A stretch of 64,000 nucleotides of DNA from Camellia lanceoleosa (GCA_025200525.1 CM045767.1:7423273-7487272); one strand, 5' to 3'; counted from the first letter of the stretch, positions 42,641-55,400 are shown. Numbers and translations are program-made. The notes: generated from the sequence alone by a model not told the origin.

Positions 42641-42905
42641 GTCTTTCCCCCGTCAACATACTTGCCAGAAAGGCACTCTATCCACTGGGAGAAATAGCCG
42701 TGAGCTAACAGTGCTGGGTGTGAACCTGCGACTTCCTATTCATCCATTAACCATCCTGGGGAGGGATAAAAAAAATGAGAGAATAAAGAATAGAGAGGTG
42801 TAAGCAGAGAGAGAAGTGAGAAAAGGGTTTTGAGAGAAAAACCAAGCATGAGGGCCGAGTGATGTGAGTGTCACAAATCAGAAAGGGTGGGAATAATGCC
42901 CGGAG
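42641..42905 (-). pseudogene. Remnant of the DUF7745-like gene in element 2
   Basis: Aligns with 28360-28580 of element 1, that is part of exon 2 and the intron (GAGAGAATAAAGAATAGAGAGG shared), but the large exon 1 is deleted beyond about 42900. Confidence 0.6.
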
Positions 42906-43740
42906 GAATTGGCACCTCAAGATTTGAGGTCTTTGTAAACAAGTCCGCTGGTCGTGTCTTTTGATTTGTCGGTCCTCGATTTTGGCTTTGAGGCTTTTTC
43001 AAGCATGTGTTGTTATGATAGGTCGTGTGCCTTTTGTTTCTTTGTTTGAGTCTATCTCGCTGTGTTCTGTGGTAGGCTCGACACCCCGGTTGAAAACCCT
43101 TCCTTATTTCAAAAAATCGTTTGTGCTCAAAATGCTGTGCCATTCTCTACATTCGTGCGAAGCAAGAGAAGAAAAGGGAAAACCTGGGACATCCGAGTGT
43201 GTTTCAACTGCGACTGTGTCAGCTTTTATGGTTCGTCTTGTCAGATTGGGGCTGTTTGTTCAAGGTTTGCTGTGTGCAGAATGAACCGAATGCTGTGTTA
43301 TGGGTTGTATGCGCATCAATCCCCAAAGAGAGTATGGGTCAGATTATGCTTTTGAGTAGTGGTTTGTATGAGTTGTTTGTTGTTAGTTGGTTGGTTATCC
43401 GATTATCATAGTGCAAGTGCTCAATTTACAAGTGTTCATTTTTCAGACAACAGATCGATATCATTTACATTTGAGGTGTGATATGATGCAATACAGTGCA
43501 AGGCATGAAATATACACAAATGTAAGCACTTTTTTTTCAGACAAAAAGTTTGTTTCATTTCATATCATCTTTTCAAGTACATAAGTTTTGGGAAACAAAA
43601 TCTGCTTGCGGCAGTACAAAAGTACCCTAACTACTAACCAAAAGGGGAAAATGCAAAAAAGAAGAAAAACAAAGAAAGTCAGATCAAATGTCAAAATGGC
43701 TCTGGGGTCATTAACTGTCCCGGTCCTCTTCTTGGACGAA
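42906..43740. other. Non-coding region of element 2 before the PMD gene
   Basis: Shares scattered similarity with 29520-29950 of element 1. No gene supported. Probably contains the 3' untranslated end of the antisense PMD gene. Confidence 0.4.
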
Positions 43741-43749
43741 GGTCCAGAG

Positions 43750-46700
43750 CGCCATCATCAGGCATCGCCAGGCATCGCTGCTCGAGCTCGAGTCCGAGCC
43801 ATCACCGGCCTCTCTGCCTGCTCTCTCGACTCGCTATCCGGAATCGAGCCCGGAGCCGCTTCCCGACGTGAGTGCGCCCTCTGCAGTGCGGGATATACTC
43901 GCCATCCCGTAGAAATGGAGGTCCACCGAGCGCCACCCATCGGAGGAATCGAAGGAGGTCAAAAAGCATAAAAGGCAAATGCATTAGTATATATGGAGCA
44001 GTTTATCAGTGCAGAATGCAATGTATGAGTACAGTCTGTGAATGCCGTGAGCAGTGAATCAATACAGAAAACAGTGTGTATATGCATGCCGTGAGCAGTG
44101 AATCAGTGCAGAATGCAATGCGTGAGTACAGTGTATCGGATGTCGTGAGCAGTTTATCAGATGTTGTGTTATGCATCAGATTATGTAAGGCAGTTTTGTG
44201 TATAGTTTGAGGTCAGGGTCGAAAAGAACATACCTAATGTCAGAAGGGCTAGGAGGTCAAATGTCTGCTGTAGCATCCCCATCATGGAGGCGTTCATCTC
44301 CAATGACTGCCGGGTATACCCAGAAGACGCCTGCAAAAGTATCAGATGCATCAATATTCCGTGGAATATCAAATAAACTGAAATGAAATGACTGTACGAA
44401 AATGCAGTAATACATACCGGAGGCAAGTCGGGAATACCGACAAACTCGTGATCAGCCGGTGGAGGGGCGAAGGGGATCTGATAGGTCGCCCCATCCTGCC
44501 ATCGGAAAGTCAATGAAGCGGGCAGAATAGGCCAACCGGACCCCCGCCCTCGCTGAACTCCACCCCTGCCACGGACTCGAGCCCTCCTCTAGCCTCCAGC
44601 CTCGCCCAGCCCACTAGCGCCCAGTCTCTCTCTCTTCGTGGCCGCCGCACAGAGGTAACATGATGAAGGTCCTGGACGACTCGAGTAATCGCCTCGCCTC
44701 AAGTCGTCGCCTCCCACCAATGGTGTAGTCCACCATCACCAAAGAAGGAACCTCTCAAGATCCCGCATGTGCTCGAGGGTGCACCGAGACTATCTGCCGG
44801 TAAACCTGTGGTCTGCATAGAAACGCCGCCCAGTACCAAGCCCGGCTGCATCGCCTCGAGCGTAATCCTAACGTGAGGTCTCATCGACCGCAAACCGATC
44901 CCAGATCATCGCCGGGCCGGAGCCCACGGCCGCTAGGTGATTCAAAATGAAATACGCTTTGTTACCTATCATATTGAAATATGCAGTGGAAAGGCGAAAC
45001 AAAATGAATCGCAAGTAAAACATACCTCGGGGTGATAGTGTCAAAGTAGCGAAGAAGTGAATGTCTCCCGCGCCTCCAGTGCATCTCCCCAAAGCGACGC
45101 GAAAAGGGACGACCAGAGGGTCTCAGATCGGCACGGAGCGAGCCTAGTAAGTAGGCATAAACCCACAACCGCAAGAAGATAAATACTAGTGCATTTATCG
45201 ACATGTAAAAAAGCGTAAATAGCAGAGCTGCAGGTGTGGCAGTGTATTACAGCAAGTGTGTACAGTGTAAGCAGTACAACAAGGTAAAGAAATAGGTGTG
45301 TGCCGTGTGCACAGTATACAGCAAGTGTAAAGCAGACTACGGTGTGTGCAATTAATGCGGTCTGAAAATATAGAACGGCAATGATAGGCAGAAACAGCAA
45401 TGTACCTCCCAAGCATGCCAAGAACCCCGAAACAACTGTCATGCCGCGAGGCGAAGCTCATATATCCATAAAGGTGGCGAGCGGCGCCACCTGATCATAA
45501 TGTAAATGTCTCGACGTCCAACAAAGGCGCTGAGAAGGCAGAGAGGCACTGTATTCGCCCGGTCGGCGAAGATGGTTGTCCCAAACAGGAACATAAGGAA
45601 GCCGCGTGCGTATCTCTCCACGGCTTCTGGGGTCATCGGGGCTGCATCGAGAAGGAGGGGCTGGACCCTGAACTGCACCTCGAACCAGGAGTATCGAACA
45701 AAGACAGGACGCGCGAGAGGCGGTGTTGCGCCGAGCAAGTAGACCTGAGTCGCGGTCCACTCGTCCATATCAATGTCAAAGGGGATCGGATCACCCCCTA
45801 CCTCGATGCCTGTGAGCATCGAGAAATCATAAGGGGTCATCGTCATGTCCCCAGTCGCAGACAAGTGAAATGAATCGGTGGTGTCCCACCACCTCTCCAC
45901 CAGAGTGGCGAGGAGAGGTCTGCATGTCGTAAGCCTGGAGAGTCCCTTGCAGAATGCGCCAAAGCCGGCCTGGTCTACGATACGGCGAACTGCGTCGGGT
46001 AGCTCGGTGTACCACTCACGAGCGACGGTATTCCCATACCCACGGATTGTATGGGAATCTCCCTATTTTCAAAGGAATAGTTGCAAAGCAATATAAAATG
46101 TACAGTTTTGAAGAAACAATCAAAATCAGTGCAAATTTGGCATGCGTGCAAGTTTATCAGATTCAAACAGGTACCGGGTGCCGGTGTGTTTACAGTGAAC
46201 TACAACGTGTGATGTGTCAACATGTTTGAGTGGTTCGGTGTGAATTTGGCATGCGTGCAAGGTTATCAGATTCAAACAGATACCGGGTGTCAGTGTGCTT
46301 ACAGTGAACTACAACGTGTGATGCGTTAGCGTGTTTGAGTGGTTCAGTGCAAATTTGGCATGCGTGTAGGTTTATCAAATTCAAACAGGTACCGGGTGCC
46401 GGTGTGTTTACAGTGAACTACAACGTGTGATGTGTCAACGTGTTTGAGTGGTTCAGTGCAAATTTGGCATGCGTGCAAGTTTATTAGATTCAAACAGATA
46501 CCGGGTGCCGGTGTGTTTATAGTGAACTACAACATATGATGCGTCAGCGTGTTTGTGTGGCTCGGTGCAAATGTGGCATGCGTGCATATTTTCAGATTCA
46601 AACAGGTATCGGGTGTCGGTGTTTGCAGTGAAATACGGTGTGTGCCGTGGTTTGAGTGGTTCAAGGCTAGTGCAGTGTGTGCGCGTGTGAGTCTTAAACA

Positions 46701-47048
46701 GATAATCAGTTGCAAATGCGTTTGTAATCGACTACAATGTACAGTATATCAGTGTATCGGAACTAAGCAGTTAAAGACTGTAATCAGCTATGACAGTTGG
46801 CAGTTAAAAATTCTATGTTGCAGAAAGTAAAACAGAGAAAGAAAGTTACCTCGGAAGCACCGGAGGATAGGTGGGAGACAGGCTTGCGTAGCAGGAGCTC
46901 AGGATCCAACGCCATGTCGAAAGTCTGAACCGGTGCGATCCGTCGGAATATGAACATGAACCGCCGGGTCGCTCAATGGGAGGAGCTCGACCTCGGGACC
47001 CATCTCGTGATCCGAGGGAGTCCTACCGCGTGGAATGTCGTCCGCCAT
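43750..47048 (-). pseudogene. Antisense PMD gene of element 2, same exon plan
   Basis: Start at 47048 (MADDIPRGRTPSD). Exons by comparison with element 1: 47048-46850, 46062-45406, 45168-45026, about 44935-44420, and a last exon about 43970-43750. Exon 2 keeps EWYTELPDAVRRIV, LVERWWDTTDSFHLSATGDM, TPYDFSMLTGIEVGG, YARGFLMFLFGTTIF and LCLLSAFVG. Exon borders fall at the same places as in element 1. Damage: a frameshift late in exon 1, a stop near the end of exon 2, and loss of the acceptor of exon 3 (CTTGCGG where AG is expected). Element 3 is inserted 381 bp upstream of the start. Sequence divergence from the element 1 copy is large, so the two are old paralogues. Confidence 0.75.
46128..46680. 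repeat. 109-bp tandem repeat in intron 1 of the element 2 PMD gene
   Basis: The word CATGCGTG recurs at 46141, 46250, 46359, 46468 and 46577, exactly 109 bases apart, giving about five units. It occupies the same intron as the unrelated 19-base minisatellite in element 1. Confidence 0.9.
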
Positions 47049-47424
47049 GTCGAGAATGATTAGAAAATGGTCAAGGAATGAAAATCGAATTGAATCTGAC
47101 GATCAACCGAAAAGTCAACCCCGGAGGGTGGAAAATGGCCGGAAAGGTCGGGATGTGAAAAGGCACGGAAATGAAGAGCGAATCGAGGGGAACAAGTCCC
47201 AAAAATGTGGAAATAGCAAAAGGAGCGTCGAAACGAAGTTTCAATCGGTCCAAAATGTTCGAAACGCGATAAACTTCGCGAATCAAACGATGAAAACGGT
47301 GTGAGAACGCAAAGAAACGGGGAAAATAGGAGAGAAAAAGGCTCTAGAGAGAGAGGGAGGTGATTTTCGGCAAAGGAGAAGTGAGGAAATAGGGTTTGGA
47401 AACCCTATTTTAAAAGACCCGAGG

Positions 47425-47429
47425 TGAAA
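47425..47429. other. Target-site duplication TGAAA, left copy
   Basis: TGAAA before element 3 and again at 56878-56882 directly after it. Confidence 0.92.
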
Positions 47430-47832
47430 TGTAACGACCCGGATTTTAAATTCACATCGGATTGATGTATAGTGGTGCCTGTCACCTTAAACCTTGTATG
47501 GTTGTTGAACTCTTGATATTGATGGGTTGACAAGTGAACTTTAAATAGTATGATTGAGGACCCTTGGATAATGTTTGGAACTTTGATTGAAGCCTTAAGA
47601 AGATATATAGATAAGATTAGATAAAAAGTTCCAAATTTGAGTTTGAATTTCTGACCAGCCGTCACTGTTTTTCCCTTTTCTTTTTCCACACTTTGAATTT
47701 GGATGTGAGGTTAGAACCATTGGAAAGCTTATTTCCGGGGCTTCAATTTGAGCACAAGAACGACCTAAAACGGAGTCCGGATGGGAGAGTTACGCATGTT
47801 TGAAGTTTCGGGATCTGTGCTGAAAACAGGTC

Positions 47833-47862
47833 CGCTCGAGCGGGAATTTCTCCGCTCGAGCG
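47833..47862. repeat. CGCTCGAGCG pair, 20-bp spacing (5' LTR of element 3)
   Basis: Perfect palindromes at 47833-47842 and 47853-47862 separated by GGAATTTCTC. The identical pair is at 53506-53515 and 53526-53535 in the 3' LTR. Confidence 0.92.
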
Positions 47863-49149
47863 GGAATTACGGGACAGCAGCTTTAAACACGAATTTTTGG
47901 ATCATTTCTTCCATTTTCCTTTTCCCTTCTTCTCTTCTCTCCCTAGGTCCGAAAACCCTATGGTTTTGATCCCCAAATACTTCCATTTTCCTTAGGTTGA
48001 GCAAGATCTTTCACCAAGATATGAAGAAGGCAAGAGGGTAAACATTTTCAACCGATTGAAATTTCGGGATTTGGGGGATTTGTCTCAAAGCTTCACTCCT
48101 TGTTTGATTTTGGAGGTATGTTGGGATTCTATTATGGGGTTAGATTATGGTTTATAGATTATGGACCTAGGGTGCCTAATAAATGAGAAGATTTGAAATA
48201 AAAGTGATGGGTTAAGAAGATTTAAATTTTATTGGAAATTTGTAGATTTCTTGGAAACCCTAAGTGGATTTTGATGATAATCAATGATTTAGCCCAAATT
48301 GACAGTTGAATCATGAAAGTGGTAGGTTGAATTAAATGTGTGCAAGTTTAATTGGAATTTGGTTATGTTTGAAAGTTATGTTTAAAATTTGCGATTGAAC
48401 CTTGTTAAATGCATTGTAAATTATGTTTTAATAAAAGGGAAATTGGGGGAAAAGATTTGTTGATGATGTGAATGATGTAAATTCGGTTATGGAATGTTGA
48501 AATGGAATTCCTTTTAAAATATGTTGGTTTATATTTAATAATGTTGAGTTGAATTATGTGGCCTATATTGAATTGTGTTTGATGCCTTAATGTATAAGTT
48601 GTGTACATGTGCAGGACATAACCGAGAAAGACAAGCACTTCGTTATAGCACTGTGAGTAGTGATATATTTTATATCTAGCTAAAGATTGTCATTAGCAGC
48701 TTATAAACACATGATTTCTATGTCACTAAGTGAAAGAAGTTAATTACGTAACGGAACGATGGAATGAATGAAATCCCTTTAGTAAGTAAAGGGGTAATGG
48801 AATGTTTCATATGCAGTTAATAATTGTCACTATCATTTTGTACATGGACAATATGTAAGGATGTTCATGTACTACCGTATGGAAATAAGAAAGGGGGAAG
48901 ATGAAATCCTTCCATTTTGTAAGACTTGGGCCTAAGGCCGCTTAGCTTTAATGTTTGATTTTATGTTTCTACATGAATGAAGTTACCTATGTAAAGAAAT
49001 AATAAAACGAAGGAAATACCAAGTAAGGAAGTAATGGGTTGAATGTTATATAATTACGGTATGTTTCGAGAAATGTAAGGTAACCATGAAAATGTTATGC
49101 AATTATGTCCATGTTTAAAGTATGGAAAGAATGTTATGCAAATATGTAA

Positions 49150-49690
49150 ATGTTTCAAGTATGTTACAAGGGCCTCGTGCCAAATGTTTCAAGTATGTTA
49201 CAAGGGCCTCGTGCCAAATGTTCCAAGTATGTTACAAGGGCCTCGTGCCAAATGTTTCAAGAATTCTCAAGGGCATTTTTAATGCCAACTTTCAAGGGCT
49301 TCATGCCAATTTACAAGGGCATTTTTAATGCCAACTTTCAAGGGCTTCATGCCATTTTACAAGGGCATTTTTAATGCCAACTTTCAAGGGCTTCATGCCA
49401 ATTTACAAGGGCATTTTTAATGCCAACTTTCAAGGGCTTCATGCCATTTTACAAGGGCATTTTTAATGCCAACTTTCAAGGGCTTCATGCCAATTTACAA
49501 GGGCATTCTTAATGCCAATTTTCAAGGGCTTTATGCCAATTTTCAAGGGCTTTATGCCAACTTTCAAGTATACAAGGGCTTAATGCCAATTCTCAAGGGC
49601 CTTATGCCAACTTTCAAGGGCTTTATGCCAACTCTCAAGGGCTTAATGTCAAATTACTCAAGGGCCTCGTGCTACAATGTATAAGGGCTT
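49150..49690 (+). repeat. Tandem repeats in 5' LTR of element 3
   Basis: Three 34-base units (TATGTTACAAGGGCCTCGTG core), then six units of about 46 bases (GGGCATTTTTAATGCC ... GGGCTTCATGCC), then shorter degenerate units of the same AAGGGCNTNATGCC theme. The 3' LTR has four 34-base units. Confidence 0.9.
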
Positions 49691-50219
49691 TAAGCCAAAG
49701 TAAGATGCTCAAGCTAATATGTTTCAAGATGTGTAAGTTATATGTTTAAGTTATATGTTTTGAGACATCCAAACTAATATGTTTCAAGATGGTTAAGTTA
49801 TATGTTTGAAGATGCTCAAGCTAATATGTGTCAAGATGTTGAAGCTGATATGTTTTAAGATGTTCAAATTCATATGTTTCAAGAGGTTCGAGCTGATATG
49901 TTGTAAGATGTTCAAGTTAATCTGTTTCAAGATAGAGCCTAAGATCATTACAAGGTAACACAAACTCACACTAACTATGTGGACTTCACATGGTATGCTC
50001 AAGTATATGTCTTGAAGTTATTTGAAGTTTGGTAAGTATATGTTTTGAAATTTTATAAATATGTGTTCTGAAAGTTATAAGTATACATTTTGAAGCTTTG
50101 GATACCAGGTTGGAGCTTTAAATGAAATTGAAAAGTTTCGGAAATTGCATGGTCCGCCGAAGAGGAATTTCGCCGAGCGGAAAATTGACCTCCCAGCAAT
50201 TTTATTACATTGTACGGTC

Positions 50220-50249
50220 CGCTTGAGCGGCCAAAGTGGCGCTCGAGCG
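50220..50249. repeat. Second CGCTCGAGCG-type pair in 5' LTR of element 3
   Basis: CGCTTGAGCG at 50220 and CGCTCGAGCG at 50240, again 20 apart. About 60 bases earlier (50151-50192) the third pair, intact in the 3' LTR, is scrambled here. Confidence 0.85.
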
Positions 50250-51160
50250 GGGACCTATTTTCAGGAAACTTCGAAAAGTTACATCTAGTTCATATGTCCT
50301 TCCTCACTTATTTATATGGTTTAATAAGTACAGAGAAGCTACGAATCCATGTGTATTTTCAAGGATAGTTCAAGTATGGGTTCAAGTATATTTCAAACAA
50401 GTTTCAAGTATGGTTCTAAGTATATACAAGTTTATATATGTTTCAAGTCCACAAGTCTTCAAGTATACGCCTGTTACAACTTTATGTCTATTACAAGTTC
50501 AAGCATGTTATACGTATACGCATAGTTGAAGTTCAAGTATATTACAAGTCTATGCATGTTAAGATAAGATTACAAGTATAATACAAGTCTATGCATGTTA
50601 AGTATATTACAAGTTCAAGCATGAGTACTTTTATTATTACAATATTTAAGTTAAGATTGCTTTATTCACGTATTGCTATTCACTGAGCTTGGCTCACCCT
50701 CTATATGTTGTTTCTGTAGGTACCAATCAGAAGATCAGTCATAACCCAAGCCCATTCCTTTTTGTCCACCTTTAAGAGTCCAGGCACTAGGCGAGACCCC
50801 TCAGCTCTGTGAAGCTTTATTAAGATGTTATCTTGTATTTTGAGTCTCATTTAAGGTTAAACGTACAAGATTTAAATGTTTTGTTTTGATGCCCAATCTT
50901 AGAGTTGGGACTGTATATGTATATCTATATGATTGAGGCTCACTGTATAATTTTGGCCTGTGACTGGTTAGTATGATGTGTGTGATGCATGTGATCCTGG
51001 CATATTAGAGGTAGCTCAATGGAGTTTGTTATTATGTTTAAATTTTGGTGCTTCCGTCAAGGCCCTATATACTATGCATATTAGGTTACTTCTTTGTTTT
51101 AAAAAAAAAAGAAGAAAGGTCATGCCCAAACTTTTAGGGGCGGGTTTGGGGCGTGACAGG

Positions 51161-51172
51161 TGGTATCAGAGC
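51161..51172 (+). other. Primer binding site of element 3, initiator-Met tRNA type
   Basis: TGGTATCAGAGC two bases after the LTR end. Confidence 0.95.
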
Positions 51173-53066
51173 ACGAGTTGCTATCTCACACACGATCCAT
51201 TGAGCTTTAGGATGTTTAGCAAAGACTTAGACAACATGCATGACATCCTTAATGCATATGAAGAAATTGATAGCAACGGTACTGAAGCATGTATATAGCT
51301 AACCGTAATGGTTATTGTTTATGTCGGTCGTATATTCCTTGTGTATATTGTGATTGGTTGCTATGTCAAACATGGAAAGACCTGCAGATGGGATTCAATC
51401 AATTAAGTTGCGCAGCGGAAGCATGGTGAGGATTCGAGCTAGTTGGTAAGACAATTCATATGCAAATGATTAGATGAAATGTGAGTTATCATGGGAATAA
51501 TGATAATATGAATGGGCTTTTAGTATCTGCTTAAGTGATATGATTAAAGTCAAAGTACAGAATATTCCTAAGATCAAAGGAAATGCTATATGTATGATGT
51601 TCTTAGTTATGCTCTCCTTGCCATAACCATGTCGAAATTTGTGATTTTAAGAATTTATTGTGTTTGAATATTTTAGTAAGATGTGTTTTGTGTAAGGATT
51701 GAAATTGTGTTACGTACGACTGAATTTAAGAAAAGTCAGGCATGAAGTGACCCCCCTAAAGTTGTGGAAAGGGTCCAGTAATTGTGACCTTGCTCTTGCT
51801 AATGATTTACATAAATAAGTTATACTGACGAGTTTCGTGAACTAAAGGAGTAATGTTGTGTGTAATTGGAATTTGATTGCGCTCCGTAATATATTTCTGT
51901 GAAGATATGTAAAGGTTGGATATGGCAATTAGATCCTTTATTGCCTATTGGAAGACCATAATGTAAATTGTTCTGTATCACATTGGGCATTCCGACAGAA
52001 ACAGATAGTTATAGGGGGGGATAATCCATAATGGTGAAGGGCTAGCGATACGTACGGGGTATCCACTTCCTCTTGCATGTTACATAAATGTGCACAATAC
52101 GCACTACATGATTAAAGCACTTTATCGTTATCCTGTTGAATTTCTAGATACTATGGAACCTTAATGGATGTGACTACGGGATATTTACTAGAATTATGAC
52201 CCTATAAATGGACTTAACAAAACTTACGTAAATGTTTCGAAGAGAAGACGTTGTACCTTAAGGTTATGACTGCTTAACTGACCATGATTTTGACTTTGAT
52301 TATGATCTTATTTTCAAATGGCTCCCTATGTTTGAAGAGATTACCTTATCTGTTTTTTTTTATTGCTCATATCCAAACTTAGGATATTCCGATTAAGTGT
52401 CTCTCATGATGTACTTACAGGAAATTGTAAAAGTGTGTGATGCTAGTTATGATATTATTGTAACTGTTGGATTGGGACTATGGTTCTTCTTGTATTATGG
52501 TATTTCTTTCCATTATTCTGACTTTGCCCAAATTCGTATGTGTGATTTTGAACCCATATAACGTTATGAATTTGATATGTTTACGGAAATAGAGAATACA
52601 TGTGAAGCTAGTGACTATATGCTTACGCAACTTATTATGTCTATTGGAATGATACATACTTTGATAGATGAACGGAACCTTGTGGATGGCTTTGGTATCT
52701 AATTTCATGATGCATTATATGATATGAATCTAATTACATAATTAATTTTTATGACAATGATAGACAGTTGGATTACCAACTTATCCCTAAGTGACTTAGA
52801 ATATGAGATGTTTCTTCCATTTACATACCTGGAATGGACATATTTAAGTGTCTTTTATTTGGTTTTCTTCAAATTCAAGGATGACATTTCCCTAAGGTGG
52901 GTAAGTTATACAACTTTGTGTTTTGGGCTTAGAAACGAATTAAGGTGTAACTGGAAGTTGTTAAGGTTGAGTGGATATATATGATGCTCTCATACTTTGT
53001 TATGAACTAAGGGTTGTTAAGAATTGGTGAACATACGGTTGTTGCTATTCTGGATAGAACGAATGC

Positions 53067-53086
53067 AAATTTCGAGGACGAAATTT
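53067..53086. other. Inverted repeat before the PPT of element 3
   Basis: Arms AAATTTCG and CGAAATTT around AGGA. In complete Tekay-type elements this text, as I recall, is the end of the pol coding region. Confidence 0.65.
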
Positions 53087-53089
53087 CTT

Positions 53090-53102
53090 AAGGTGGGAAG
53101 GG
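53090..53102 (+). other. Polypurine tract of element 3
   Basis: AAGGTGGGAAGGG directly before the 3' LTR start TGTAACGACCC. Confidence 0.85.
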
Positions 53103-54822
53103 TGTAACGACCCGGATTTTAAATTCACATCGGATTGATGTATAGTGGTGCCTGTCACCTTAAACCTTGTATGGTTGTTGAACTCTTGATATTGATGGGT
53201 TGACAAGTGAACTTTAAATAGTATGATTGAGGACCCTTGGATAATGTTTGGAACTTTGATTGAAGCCTTAAGAAGATATATAGATAAGATTAGATAAAAA
53301 GTTCCAAATTTGAGTTTGAATTTCTGACCAGCTGTCACTGTTTTTCCCTTTTCTTTTTCCACACTTTGAATTTGGATGTGCGGTTAGAACCATTGGAAAT
53401 CTTATTTCCGGGGCTTCAATTTGAGCACAAGAACGACCTAAAACGGAGTCCGGATGGGAGAGTTACGCATGTTTGAAGTTTCGGGATCTGTGCTGAAAAC
53501 AGGTCCGCTCGAGCGGGAATTTCTCCGCTCGAGCGGGAATTACGGGACAGCAGCTTTAAACACGAATTTTTGGATCATTTCTTCCATTTTCCTTTTCCCT
53601 TCTTCTCTTCTCTCCCTAGGTCTGAAAACCCTAGGGTTTTGATCCCCAAATACTTCCATTTTCCTTAGGTTGAGCAAGATCTTTCACCAAGATATGAAGA
53701 AGGCAAGAGGGTAAACATTTTCAACCGATTGAAATTTCGGGATTTGGGGGATTTGTCTCAAAGCTTCACTCCTTGTTTGATTTTGGAGGTATGTTGGGAT
53801 TCTATTATGGGGTTAGATTATGGTTTATAGATTATGGACCTAGGGTGCCTAATAAATGAGAAGATTTGAAATAAAAGTGATGGGTTAAGAAGATTTAAAT
53901 TTTATTGGAAATTTGTAGATTTCTTGGAAACCCTAAGTGGATTTTGATGATAATCAATGATTTAGCCCAAATTGACAGTTGAATCATGAAAGTGGTAGGT
54001 TGAATTAAATGTGTGCAAGTTTAATTGGAATTTGGTTATGTTTGAAAGTTATGTTTAAAATTTGCGATTGAACCTTGTTAAATGCATTGTAAATTATGTT
54101 TTAATAAAAGGCAAATTGGGGGAAAAGATTTGTTGATGATGTGAATGATGTAAATTCGGTTATGGAATGTTGAAATGGAATTCCTTTTAAAATATGTTGG
54201 TTTATATTTAATAATGTTGAGTTGAATTATGTGGCCTATATTGAATTGTGTTTGATGCCTTAATGTATAAGTTGTGTACATGTGCAGGACATAACCGAGA
54301 AAGACAAGCACTTCGTTATAGCACTGTGAGTAGTGATATATTTTATATCTAGCTAAAGATTGTCATTAGCAGCTTATAAACACATGATTTCTATGTCACT
54401 AAGTGAAAGAAGTTAATTACGTAACGGAACGATGGAATGAATGAAATCCCTTTAGTAAGTAAAGGGGTAATGGAATGTTTCATATGCAGTTAATAATTGT
54501 CACTATCATTTTGTACATGGACAATATGTAAGGATGTTCATGTACTACCGTATGGAAATAAGAAAGGGGGAAGATGAAATCCTTCCATTTTGTAAGACTT
54601 GGGCCTAAGGCCGCTTAGCTTTAATGTTTGATTTTATGTTTCTACATGAATGAAGTTACCTATGTAAAGAAATAATAAAACGAAGGAAATACCAAGTAAG
54701 GAAGTAATGGGTTGAATGTTATATAATTACGGTATGTTTCGAGAAATGTAAGGTAACCATGAAAATGTTATGCAATTATGTCCATGTTTAAAGTATGGAA
54801 AGAATGTTATGCAAATATGTAA

Positions 54823-55400
54823 ATGTTTCAAGTATGTTACAAGGGCCTCGTGCCATATGTTTCAAGTATGTTACAAGGGCCTCGTGCCAAATGTTTCAAG
54901 TATGTTACAAGGGCCTCGTGCCAAATGTTCCAAGTATGTTACAAGGGCCTCGTGCCAAATGTTTCAAGAATTCTCAAGGGCATTTTTAATGCCAACTTTC
55001 AAGGGCTTCATGCCAATTTACAAGGGCATTTTTAATGCCAACTTTCAAGGGCTTCATGCCAATTTACAAGGGCATTTCTAATGCCAACTTTCAAGGGCTT
55101 CATGCCAATTTACAAGGGCATTTTTAATGCCAACTTTCAAGGGCTTCATGCCAATTTACAAGGGCATTTTTAATGCCAACTTTCAAGGGCTTCATGCCAA
55201 TTTACAAGGGCATTCTTAATGCCAATTTTCAAGGGCTTTATGCCAATTTTCAAGGGCTTTATGCCAACTTTCAAGTATACAAGGGCTTAATGCCAATTCT
55301 CAAGGGCTTTATGCCAACTTTCAAGGGCTTTATGCCAACTCTCAAGGGCTTAATGCCAAATTACTCAAGGGCCTCGTGCTACAATGTATAAGGGCTTTAA
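54823..55400 (+). repeat. Tandem repeats in 3' LTR of element 3
   Basis: Four 34-base units followed by six units of about 46 bases and degenerate shorter units, as in 49150-49690. Confidence 0.9.

Larger units (their letters stand above)
47430..51158 (+). repeat. 5' LTR of element 3
   Basis: Contains a CGCTCGAGCG pair (47833, 47853), a tandem repeat block (49150-49690), a second motif region (50150-50250) and the GAGCTTGGCTC hairpin near 50690, a feature I associate with Tekay-type LTRs. Short open frames in the repeat block are artefacts of the repeats. Confidence 0.92.
51159..53102 (+). other. Interior of element 3
   Basis: PBS TGGTATCAGAGC at 51161-51172. No open frame longer than about 77 codons and no recognisable gag-pol motif. 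The right end keeps the AAATTTCGAGGACGAAATTT inverted repeat (53067-53086) that ends pol in Tekay-type elements, then the PPT, so the interior looks like a much-shrunken chromovirus. Confidence 0.8.

Noticed and set aside
49097..49374. Open frames with repeated CYKGLVPN/FQGLHAN-like peptides, and the copies at 54770-55081
   Set aside because: Translation of the 34- and 46-bp LTR minisatellite; present in both LTRs of element 3 and read in several frames.
49150..49690. Regular repeats with spacers that might look like a CRISPR array
   Set aside because: Units are directly adjacent, degenerate and inside a plant LTR; no unique spacers and no cas genes.
50978..51298. A 106-codon open frame across the LTR/PBS junction of element 3
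   Set aside because: Spans the LTR end, A run and PBS; no gag similarity and not maintained in the 3' LTR context.
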